35,943 bases of DNA from Planctomycetia bacterium TMED53 (GTDB lineage Bacteria; Planctomycetota; UBA8108; UBA1146). Shown here piece after piece: positions 1 through 7,648 of this stretch (position 1 is its first letter; the number at the start of each line of letters is the position of its first letter). A program made the position numbers and the translations under genes. The stretch is from contig NHDG01000055.1 of assembly GCA_002167285.1 (NCBI GenBank), forward strand, positions 1 to 35,943, written 5' to 3'. The notes beneath the pieces were generated by a model. The model was not told the DNA's origin. It ran no database searches and worked only from the letters and a program-made list of their open reading frames with translations.

Positions 1-106
1 CCTCTTGGGACAATTCTACTTCCTGTGCCGGCAGAACCGCCACTGAGCAGAGATGAACTGGCACAACGAGGAGGAGCAGCATCGGAAAAGAAAAGATTCG
101 ATTCAT
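1..106 (-). CDS. N-terminus of a secreted protein (runs off left edge)
   Basis: Reading the minus strand from an ATG at 106 gives 35 codons without a stop up to the window edge. They encode a textbook signal peptide: Met-Asn-Arg, a hydrophobic core of Leu/Val, and a probable signal peptidase I site after LPA, followed by QEVELSQE. A GGAG motif (TGGAGAACCG) sits just upstream of the ATG, which supports the start. The gene lies downstream of yaaA on the same strand, 146 bases away. Nothing of the mature domain is visible, so the function cannot be called. A plus-strand ORF covering this stretch is judged a shadow. Confidence 0.7.
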   Translation of the reverse strand, partial: MNRIFSFPMLLLLVVPVHLCSVAVLPAQEVELSQE

Positions 107-252
107 CGGTTCTCCAGAATAGGGTTGTTCAGATGATCGTCCCGGAGAGGGAATGCAAGGTCAAGAGAGTGATCACCCAACGAACTCGGCATGCAGATCT
201 GGGCAAACCGATTTACCGATTCACGCCAAACAGAACCGCCATTGCGAATGAA

Positions 253-1050
253 TCAGCGTCGAACAGGAGGGGGCTTCGGTCGGGTGAAGACCATCACGTC
301 ATCGGTGCTGTCGCCGGCATGAAAACGATACCCTTGAGAATCAAAGCCTTGCAGGTCTTTGAGGTTCTTGGGGCGGTGGTCTGACATCCAGCGCGCCAGC
401 AAGCCACGGGCCTGTTTACCAAAGAGGGTGATGAACTTCGCTTTGCCCTTGTCCACCTGCAGGAACTTGACATCGACGACGGGGCAACCGAGATCGCCAA
501 TGTGGGCCGCCTTTGAATACTCGGCACTCGCCAGGTTCACCAGAATCTCTGCGCCCGATTCTTTCATGTCCTTTTTCAGGAGCTTGTGTATCTGATCTCC
601 CCAGAAGTCATAAAGGTTTTTGCCTTCCTTCGTCTTCAGGGAAGTCCCCATCTCCAAGCGGTAAGGCTGAATGACATCGAGGGGTCGCAGCATTCCATAA
701 AGACCGCTGAGGATGCGCACATGATCCTGTGCCCAAGCCAAGGCCTTCTTGTTCATCGTCCAAGCTTCAAAACCTTGAAAAACGTCGCCACGGAAGCAGA
801 TCGCTGCAGGCCCCTTGGGGTTTGAGCGACTGCCAAAAGAGGACCAGCGCTCCCGATTCATCTCTGCCAACTTCGGAGAGATGGACATCAGCGATTCCAG
901 TTGCCCTGTCGAGTAACCCTGCAATACCCCGACTAGCTCCTTTGAGCGGGAGGCCATGCGCGGGCGAGTGATGGTTGGAGCCCCCTTTGGAAGCTCGGCT
1001 TCCATATCGAGGGTCTTAGCGGGAGAGAGGATGGCGAGAAGTTTTGACAT
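253..1050 (-). CDS. yaaA: Peroxide stress protein YaaA (UPF0246)
   Basis: 265 aa, close to the usual family length of about 257. YaaA in E. coli is a cytoplasmic protein induced by peroxide stress that lowers free iron and protects DNA and proteins from Fenton damage. Family blocks seen in order: LLAILSPAKTLD at the N-terminus, FRGDVFQGFEA, LSGLYGMLRPLDVIQPYRLE with following MGT, LYDFWGDQI, VNLASAEY, FGKQARGLLARWM and GFDSQGYRF. The start follows the family start (MSKLLAILSPAKT). No clear Shine-Dalgarno is seen upstream. The gene is divergent from the M16-like/Clp operon, with 129 bases between them that must hold both promoters. It has a short Pro/Arg C-terminal extension (PKPPPVRR). Confidence 0.95.
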   Translation of the reverse strand: MSKLLAILSPAKTLDMEAELPKGAPTITRPRMASRSKELVGVLQGYSTGQLESLMSISPKLAEMNRERWSSFGSRSNPKGPAAICFRGDVFQGFEAWTMNKKALAWAQDHVRILSGLYGMLRPLDVIQPYRLEMGTSLKTKEGKNLYDFWGDQIHKLLKKDMKESGAEILVNLASAEYSKAAHIGDLGCPVVDVKFLQVDKGKAKFITLFGKQARGLLARWMSDHRPKNLKDLQGFDSQGYRFHAGDSTDDVMVFTRPKPPPVRR

Positions 1051-1179
1051 GCTTGAAAATTAACCGAGGTCGCCGCGCCAGTCACCCCCTGTTGCAGGAC
1101 CGATTACGGATCCGTGATCAAATTTTTGCGCTGACACCTTCGCCCAGCCCCCCTATCTCTGATCAGCGAAAGGAGTCCC

Positions 1180-2361
1180 ATGATGGCGGCCTCAGTCACC
1201 CTGCTTTGCTTTCTCGGGGTCAGCATCTGCGATTCCCTCGACTGCACTCACGACGGCCCTCATGAATGCTCACCGGCACCCCGAATCCTCCTCTCCAGGC
1301 CCCCCTTCATGATCAACCTCGCTCCCCACCCCAATGCTCGTCTGCAGCAGAAAATGGAAGGTGGTGAGGAAAATCTGACGCTGTTGCTGCATGCCGGAGC
1401 AGGAATGGATACTTCAGGTGGGGGCTTTCATCCGCGGGTTGCCCTCCGTGCTGCCGCAAAATTGTTCACTCCTTCATCGATCGGCCCATCTCCCATCATC
1501 GCAACGGCGGCAATTGGGGGATCTTGCAGCGTGATCCAGCTGCGATATCCCCCCCCATGGCGTCGCAAAGTATTGAGGTCGATTCGGCAACTGACCACCG
1601 AAGGCCCCGATCTGATCGATATCAAAGAGGCACTTGCCGCAGAAACTGCCGATGCCGAGTCAAGCTGCCGCTGCCTCTCTGACTGCTGCTGCAGCGCCAT
1701 CGACAGGAGCATCTATCAAGCGATTGAAGCTTTCGATCCTCTACCCCACGGGGCCACACGATCAGGAAATCGTTTGCGCCTTCATCGGGTGAGTGAAATC
1801 ACCGTTAAAGAATGGTCACGTGAATTCTTCACGGGTGGCTGGATTCACATCAATATCGATCAACCGCACGTCCATCAAAGTTATCGCGCCATCATCATCG
1901 CGGACATCATTCATGGACTTGGAGAGATCCGTTTCAATGAAAGGCCTCCTTTGAGGCCCAGCTTGCGATCGATACTTCGTGCACCCACCTCACTCCAAGG
2001 AGAGGCCCCTGGTCACTCTCATCATCATCAAAAGAATCTCATCGAAATCTCAGTTAGACCGGCTCCGCTCTTCGATCGTTCTTCAAAGGCACGGTCGGCA
2101 AGCTACTTGGAAGAGAAGATCGAGGTCACAATTCTGCCGATTCCAAGGACGGCAACTCTGCGACAGGCGCAACTGCTGCTTCACTCTCTTCGACTGAAAA
2201 ACCATTGGATCCGCCGAAAATTGATGGCTCCGCAACCCCCCCATTACTTATCGGAATTACCCACATCGGCATTTCATTGGTATTCGCGCTTCAGGGCATG
2301 GGAATCGAGGGTTTCCGAACCCATCGACAAGACGCCATTACGCTTTAAATATCCCCGATAA
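1180..2361 (+). CDS. Divergent M16-peptidase-like protein, no zinc motif
   Basis: 393 aa. The start is supported by AAAGGAG placed 4-7 bases before tandem ATGs (1180 and 1183). I do not recognise it by strong sequence identity. The layout resembles an M16 (pitrilysin/insulinase) domain: a strand followed by HAGAGMD and a helix with FHPRVALRAAAKLF where active enzymes have HxxEH. Later comes FDPLPHGATRSGN, then a helix and FFTGGWIHINI, like the HPYG...FY.P.N..I segment of M16 proteins. No HxxEH is present, so peptidase activity is not expected. It contains an odd Cys-rich stretch (CRCLSDCCCSAID). It is the first gene of an operon; the next gene starts 27 bases later and a second M16-like gene follows that. 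Family assignment is an inference from pattern; that the gene is real is more certain. Confidence 0.6.
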   Translation: MMAASVTLLCFLGVSICDSLDCTHDGPHECSPAPRILLSRPPFMINLAPHPNARLQQKMEGGEENLTLLLHAGAGMDTSGGGFHPRVALRAAAKLFTPSSIGPSPIIATAAIGGSCSVIQLRYPPPWRRKVLRSIRQLTTEGPDLIDIKEALAAETADAESSCRCLSDCCCSAIDRSIYQAIEAFDPLPHGATRSGNRLRLHRVSEITVKEWSREFFTGGWIHINIDQPHVHQSYRAIIIADIIHGLGEIRFNERPPLRPSLRSILRAPTSLQGEAPGHSHHHQKNLIEISVRPAPLFDRSSKARSASYLEEKIEVTILPIPRTATLRQAQLLLHSLRLKNHWIRRKLMAPQPPHYLSELPTSAFHWYSRFRAWESRVSEPIDKTPLRFKYPR

Positions 2362-2388
2362 GAGGGCATCTCGACATAGAAAAGGACC

Positions 2389-5300
2389 ATGATCTATGCA
2401 AAGATGAAGGCTTCTGTATTTATAAATTTTTCTGAAGTGATGGCAGCAATGTTCAAGGTAACAGATTCCCCAGAGCCGGATCCTGATTCTGTGGATCCTG
2501 ATCGCGTAGATCCTGAGGAATCTGATCCCCCCAAAAAGCTACTGGTCTGGCTGACACAAGCGCTTCTGCTTCTGGGATTCATCATTGGTTGCGGTTGCAT
2601 CTTGGCATTGCTACTCGGCTTTCTCGCTGCGGCCTTACTCTCCCTATACTTCGTCATCGAGAAACTTTGGCTCTTCGCTACCGCCGAGGCCCCCGTATCT
2701 GACATGGGTTGGGTTTGGCTGGGAATCCTCTCGGTCGGCTTTTTTGTCGGAATGTTCTTCTTATTGCTCAGCCGGGCTCAAGCTGAATATGCGAAGGTTG
2801 TGGGGAAGACCGAGAATGACTCTGATATGAGTGATGATTTAGACGAAGAAGACGTCGATTCCAACATGGGAGAAGAGTTTGAAATCTATGGAGTGCAGAT
2901 CTATGAGCACCCCTACGAGCGGTTTAAAAACAGGTTAAAAGAATCCGGCAAAGAATCAGAGCTGAGAGAAATCGCCTATGATCTGAATGATTATGCGGAG
3001 AGCACTGCAGCACTGGCCGTCTTGGGAGATGACGAATTCATCGGCATCCCCGTCAAAGCCGATGCACAGATTTTTGTCTCGGATGATCAACCGTATGAAT
3101 TCAATATTTTGGCAGCACGAATTATGCTGCGAAGATCGGAATCGCTCACACTCTTTTGGGTGATCACCAACTGGTCCTGGGAAGATGAAAACTTCATCAA
3201 GCTGATTTGCGATCACCGACATATTCTCGAAGATCGAGTCGCCTTCGACGAAGAACTTCCACAATACGTCGAGGTCATCCGGGAGATCCCTGAAAAGGAT
3301 GATGCACTCGAAAGCATCGCAAAAATTCTCAATGAAGAAGAAGTAAGTAGACTCAGAGAGGCGTTAACGATGAATGAGCTCGAAGGAGTTTTCGAGTGGT
3401 GGGCTGATAAAACCACCGAAGAACAAAATAATCTGCGAAAGTCGCCTTTAGTCGGCTGTCAAAACGATCGCCTCCTTTCGATCACCGAACGTTTCGAAAT
3501 GGATAACCCAAGATCTCTGCTTATCGGCGGAGAAGCTGGGGTAGGCAAGAAAACCATCGCTCAAGCAGTACTTTGTCACCTCCAGGATCAGGGCTGGGCA
3601 GTGATGGAATCGACCGCTCAGGATTTGATCTCCGGCACGATGTTCGTCGGCCAAATGGAAGAGCGCTGGCTGAAGATTCTATCAAAACTTCAAGAACCAA
3701 AAACGGTGCTCTACATTCCAGATTTTGCTGGGCTCGAACATGCCGGCAAACATATGCAAAACCCTGTGGGCCTCTTGGATCGGCTCAACATCGAAGTGAA
3801 TCGAAATCGAATCACCGTCTTGGGCGCACTCGAAGATACCGATATGGAGAGGATGCTGCGGAATAATGCCTCTTTGAGAAAGTACTACGATATCGAAAAG
3901 GTGACCGCTCCAGCTGCTGAGGAGGCCGCTGAAATTCTTCGCAACCATTCTCAACAGGTTCAAGGAGAAACGGGAATTCAAACTGGCGATGATGTCATCA
4001 AGATGATTGTCGAACTCAGCAGTCAGTTCATGCCATTTCAAGCCGCTCTTGGGGGATCCTTCGACCTTCACGCAGCAATGGTTCGCAAGAAGCAAAAGAA
4101 CAAAGAGAAAGATACGATCGTCGATCTGAGCCGCGAAGATGCGATCGAAGAATTGTGCAGATTCTCGGGACTCCCAAAAGTTCTCGTCGATGAAAAAGAA
4201 ATCCTCGATACAGACGATGTAGAAAACTTTTTCAAAGACCACCTCATCGGTCAGGAAGAGGCGATCCAGTGCATGGTTGATCGGATCACCCTACTCAAAG
4301 CGGGGCTTACCGATTCAACTCGTCCACTGGGAGTGTTTTTCTTCGCCGGTCCCACCGGAACCGGAAAAACCGAGAGCGCAAAAGTTCTCGCCCAGTATCT
4401 GTTTGGCTCCAAAGAACGCTTATTGCGAATCGATATGAGTGAGCTGCAATCCTACGATGATCTCAGTCGCCTCTTTGGCTCTAATCGCGGATTAGAAGGA
4501 CACCATCAACGCAGCCTCCTCGATGGCATCCGTAACCAACCTTTCAGCGTGGTGCTTCTCGACGAATTTGAAAAAGCGCACCCCAATGTTTGGGATCTTT
4601 TCTTGCAAGCCTTCGACGACGCCCGCATGACCGATGCCAATGGTCACACCGTTTGTCTGAAGCACGTCGTGTTTATTCTGACCAGTAATGTTGGAGCCCG
4701 AGAAGCCTCCCAGGGTTCATTCGGATTCAAAAGTGCTGGTGGCCCCGAGAACCCTTACGAAATCGCCCTGAAAGAAACATTCCGACCGGAGTTCCTCAAT
4801 CGCATCGATCAGATCGTGACCTTCCGCCCCTTCTCACGTGCGGAACAACGGGCACTTCTGGAGATGGAATTGAAGCGGGTCCTTTCAAGACGAGGATTAA
4901 AAGATCGGCCCTGGGCGGTCGAGTGGGAAGAGTCGGCCATCGACTTGCTCCTTTCCCACGGCCTGACCGCAGACCTCGGAGCACGCCCCCTGCGTCGTGC
5001 GGTCGAGCGATTCGCCTTGACTCCCATCGCCAAAGAGATGTTGGTTCACGACAATCCACAAGAGGATCAATTCCTCTTTGTTCGTGGTGAATACGGCAAG
5101 ATCGTTGTCGATTTTGTCGATCCGGATGCTGCGGAACAGGAAGCCGCTGAGGCAGAGCTCACAGAGGTTCCAAGAATGTCGCTGGATTCAGAGGCAGATC
5201 GGGCACCTCGATTGCAAGTTCCATACATCGCGATGCGAGGATCCGGTCGACTTGAGGAAGTGATGGTTCTCGCCGACAAGGTCGAACTGCTCGAACAGCG

Positions 5301-6102
5301 CCTTGAATCAGAAGAATGGGCCACGTCGCGACAGTCAGATCTCAAGAGTATGGAAGTCGCCGGCTTCTGGGAAGATCCTCAACGTCTACCAGTTCTCGCT
5401 CGAACAGAGCTTCGTGATCGAATCGACAACGGAACATCCACGGCACGATCTCTCCTCGATCGATTGTCGGGCAATGCTGAAACTTCCCGAGATCACTACC
5501 CACAGGGATTGATTCAACGCTTGGCGCAACAGATCTATCTCCTTGACCATGCGGTCGAAGTTCTCGAAAAGGATCTTCCTCAAGATGCTTACTTGCGCAT
5601 TCAACCGGTGCAGCGCAATAAGGAATCTGCAGCCGAGCAAATTGAATGGTGCTCTCGACTGAGAAAAATGATCGTCGAGTGGGCAGAGATGCGAAACATG
5701 CATTTGGAAGAACTCTCTCATGATTCGTCGGGGAACTGGCTCGTCGCTGTGACCGGCTACGGCTCATGGTTGTTCTTGAACCCCCTCGATGGCCTCCATG
5801 AATTGGAACAACCGGAAGCGCACCATAAGGATCGCAAGATTCATGCGCGGATTTCTGTCGCTTCTCAGCCGCTGGGGTTACCGCCTGCAGTTCGAGAAGA
5901 TCGAATTCGAAGGGCAACGACTCTTCTGGATGAGTCTGCGAGAGCCGATGAAGTCATCCAGCGCTACCGATTGGACCCTGAGCCGAAATTGGTTAATCTG
6001 CAAAACGGGTGGCGCTTTGCGCAGCCAGAAGATGCCCTGAATGGCAATTTTGACCTGGTCGCCAGCTGGGCTTCGACACGACATCCTTCGGAAAGTCGCT
6101 AA
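2389..6102 (+). CDS. Membrane-anchored Clp/Hsp100 ATPase with RF2-like C-terminus
   Basis: 1237 aa. Order of parts: an acidic Asp-Pro-rich tail (about 26-48); hydrophobic membrane segments at about 50-85 and 106-127; a charged middle region; AAA domain 1 with Walker A GGEAGVGKKT (380-389) but Walker B ending IPDF (D445), not DE; AAA domain 2 with GPTGTGKT (654-661), LLDEFEKAHP (D725), sensor 1 TSNVG and the ClpB-type small domain with GARPLRRAVE. From about 950 to the end it matches peptide chain release factor 2: a helical domain with FWEDPQRL, a PCRF-type part (YLRIQP at 1068; WAEMRNMHLEEL), and the RF2 C-terminal tail (RYRLDPEPKLV...GWRFAQPEDALNGNFD, 1193 on). The SPF motif is absent. Only about 27 residues (1162-1188) stand where RF2 carries its GGQ domain. 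Domain 2 should be an active unfoldase motor; domain 1 is probably weak or dead. The start has AAAAGGA very close to the ATG; ATG 2404 is an alternative. Confidence 0.93.
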   Translation: MIYAKMKASVFINFSEVMAAMFKVTDSPEPDPDSVDPDRVDPEESDPPKKLLVWLTQALLLLGFIIGCGCILALLLGFLAAALLSLYFVIEKLWLFATAEAPVSDMGWVWLGILSVGFFVGMFFLLLSRAQAEYAKVVGKTENDSDMSDDLDEEDVDSNMGEEFEIYGVQIYEHPYERFKNRLKESGKESELREIAYDLNDYAESTAALAVLGDDEFIGIPVKADAQIFVSDDQPYEFNILAARIMLRRSESLTLFWVITNWSWEDENFIKLICDHRHILEDRVAFDEELPQYVEVIREIPEKDDALESIAKILNEEEVSRLREALTMNELEGVFEWWADKTTEEQNNLRKSPLVGCQNDRLLSITERFEMDNPRSLLIGGEAGVGKKTIAQAVLCHLQDQGWAVMESTAQDLISGTMFVGQMEERWLKILSKLQEPKTVLYIPDFAGLEHAGKHMQNPVGLLDRLNIEVNRNRITVLGALEDTDMERMLRNNASLRKYYDIEKVTAPAAEEAAEILRNHSQQVQGETGIQTGDDVIKMIVELSSQFMPFQAALGGSFDLHAAMVRKKQKNKEKDTIVDLSREDAIEELCRFSGLPKVLVDEKEILDTDDVENFFKDHLIGQEEAIQCMVDRITLLKAGLTDSTRPLGVFFFAGPTGTGKTESAKVLAQYLFGSKERLLRIDMSELQSYDDLSRLFGSNRGLEGHHQRSLLDGIRNQPFSVVLLDEFEKAHPNVWDLFLQAFDDARMTDANGHTVCLKHVVFILTSNVGAREASQGSFGFKSAGGPENPYEIALKETFRPEFLNRIDQIVTFRPFSRAEQRALLEMELKRVLSRRGLKDRPWAVEWEESAIDLLLSHGLTADLGARPLRRAVERFALTPIAKEMLVHDNPQEDQFLFVRGEYGKIVVDFVDPDAAEQEAAEAELTEVPRMSLDSEADRAPRLQVPYIAMRGSGRLEEVMVLADKVELLEQRLESEEWATSRQSDLKSMEVAGFWEDPQRLPVLARTELRDRIDNGTSTARSLLDRLSGNAETSRDHYPQGLIQRLAQQIYLLDHAVEVLEKDLPQDAYLRIQPVQRNKESAAEQIEWCSRLRKMIVEWAEMRNMHLEELSHDSSGNWLVAVTGYGSWLFLNPLDGLHELEQPEAHHKDRKIHARISVASQPLGLPPAVREDRIRRATTLLDESARADEVIQRYRLDPEPKLVNLQNGWRFAQPEDALNGNFDLVASWASTRHPSESR

Positions 6103-6185
6103 GAGCTTCATAGGTCTGCCCAACTCTTGTTGATCTCCAGGGCGATTTTTCGTCAGATGGGGAGATCGAAGGGGAATGCAGCGTG

Positions 6186-7640
6186 ATGAATCCTAATCTG
6201 GGAACTCCAAACCTCAGTAATAATCCAAGCCGCAGTAATCCAAGCCGCAGCAATCCAAGCCGCAGTAATCCAAGCCAAGGACAAGGCGGATGGAAAGCTT
6301 GCTTCCTCCTGCTTGCTTTTGGTTTGCTCTGCTTTGCAGGGAGCTGGGCGTTGGGATTCAGGGCTGCTGCCAAGGGGTCACCGGCGATCGCAGCCGCGGA
6401 AGTGAAACCCACAGTCCTACGGCAATCTCCTCGCCAAGTTTGGTATCCCTTAGATAACGGATTGCAGTTTGGGTCTCTGCCTCTTCCCTCCTTCCTTCCC
6501 GAAGAAGAACAACGCGCCATCATCATTACCAGTTGGAATGTCGGCTCTCTTCACGATCGAGAAGGAGGTTCCGGAAGAACCCACTTGTTGGCGGAACTAC
6601 TCCGAAGATCACACAACACTCCTTCTGCAGAAGGAGAGGTGCTGGTTGGAACTCATCGAACCTGGTTCATCGAAAAAGTGCCGCCAAAAGATGTCACGGA
6701 GCACCTAAAAAAGATCCTCGATCGAATCGAGTTTCAACAGACGGATGCTTCCCTTTTGGGAAGGGTTCGAGGCGACCTGCTGGCGCAGCAAAAGAAACAA
6801 CGCGCAGAGCTCGTTACTGGTTTGCAAGATCGTGTCCTGGATCGTCTCAGCGCACTTCAGTCTGGGCCTCGAGGGCAATATCAACTGGGTGACTTCAATT
6901 TGGATAACCTGGATCAAGTTCGGCGCGAACTGTTCACTCCCGCAAATTTACACATCGCCATCGTCGGGCCCCACGACCCGGCTCCCACCCTTGAAATTGC
7001 TAAAACCAGATTCGGCAAGATTACTGCAGGAAAGCCCAATCAAAAGATCCCCAACGCAAAACTCCTCAATGGAGAAATCGGCGTCAAAAGAAACAAAAGC
7101 GGCATTCCAGGCGCCATCATTCGTAGCTGGCGAGTGCCGGCTCCCGGATCAGAGCAATCGCTGGCTCTTGGATTGTTGATTCCGCGATTGATCCGCTTCC
7201 TTGATTCAGAGGGTGCGAAAATTATTTGGGAGCCGAAAATCGAGCCTGAACAGTTGAGCGTTTTGATTCCCATTCAACCCGGAGAACTGGATGCAAAAAC
7301 AGCGCTCCTCGCCGCAAGAGCTCGAATGGATGCTGCTGTCGCCTATGCCTTAAGGCCAGACGTCGAGATGAGCGACATGCAGTATGCCCGCAAAACCATG
7401 GGTGGAATCTTGGGGATCTCCAGGGTCCATGACGAAACTTCGATGTACGACCCCATGCCCGCAGCAGAAGCATTGATGATTCAAAGATTGCAGAATGTCG
7501 ATGAGCGTAAGCTGGTGAATCAATTTGGCAGAAACGTCGCTGAACAATTGAATCAATTGGAAACGAATTACATCTCGCCAAAATTGTCGGTCACAGGCAT
7601 TGTGATCCCTACTCAACCTGCGAAGAATTCGAAGCCTTAA
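6186..7640 (+). CDS. Membrane-anchored M16-like protein, inactive zinc site
   Basis: About 484 aa. GTG 6183 and ATG 6186 are adjacent; ATG is preferred, with GGGGA ten bases upstream. The N-terminus is a low-complexity Asn-Pro-Ser-Arg repeat, then one hydrophobic helix (about 40-60), so the bulk is probably outside the cytoplasmic membrane. After it comes the M16 opening pattern: YPLDNGLQFGSLPLP, then ITSWNVGSLHDREGGSGRTHLLAELL, equivalent to the LDNGL...GS.DEP.G..HLLEHLLF of active enzymes. HxxEH has become HLLAE, so the metal ligands are not conserved. The second half keeps the M16 signature LFTPANLHIAIVGP, then a further domain to residue 484. It lies 80 bases after the Clp-RF2 fusion gene and is probably cotranscribed. 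The 3' end nearly touches the convergent decarboxylase gene (8 bases between them). Confidence 0.8.
   Translation: MNPNLGTPNLSNNPSRSNPSRSNPSRSNPSQGQGGWKACFLLLAFGLLCFAGSWALGFRAAAKGSPAIAAAEVKPTVLRQSPRQVWYPLDNGLQFGSLPLPSFLPEEEQRAIIITSWNVGSLHDREGGSGRTHLLAELLRRSHNTPSAEGEVLVGTHRTWFIEKVPPKDVTEHLKKILDRIEFQQTDASLLGRVRGDLLAQQKKQRAELVTGLQDRVLDRLSALQSGPRGQYQLGDFNLDNLDQVRRELFTPANLHIAIVGPHDPAPTLEIAKTRFGKITAGKPNQKIPNAKLLNGEIGVKRNKSGIPGAIIRSWRVPAPGSEQSLALGLLIPRLIRFLDSEGAKIIWEPKIEPEQLSVLIPIQPGELDAKTALLAARARMDAAVAYALRPDVEMSDMQYARKTMGGILGISRVHDETSMYDPMPAAEALMIQRLQNVDERKLVNQFGRNVAEQLNQLETNYISPKLSVTGIVIPTQPAKNSKP
6222..6276 (+). repeat. 15-bp tandem repeat inside coding sequence
   Basis: The unit AATCCAAGCCGCAGT occurs three full times plus ten bases, with one T/C change. 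It encodes the Asn-Pro-Ser-Arg-Ser linker before the membrane helix of the M16-like protein. Fifteen bases keep the frame, so copy number can vary without breaking the gene. Confidence 0.9.
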
Positions 7641-7648
7641 TCAAAGAT

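Noticed and set aside
25-384. Plus-strand ORF of 119 codons at the left edge
   Set aside because: It overlaps yaaA and the signal-peptide gene, both well supported on the minus strand, and its protein is Arg-rich with no family pattern.
5342-5917. Minus-strand ORF of 191 codons opposite the RF2-like module
   Set aside because: Antisense to a strongly conserved protein region; Arg/Ser-rich shadow without a start signal.
6222-6276. CRISPR-like array
   Set aside because: The 15-bp repeats are contiguous, without spacers, and keep the reading frame of the M16-like protein.
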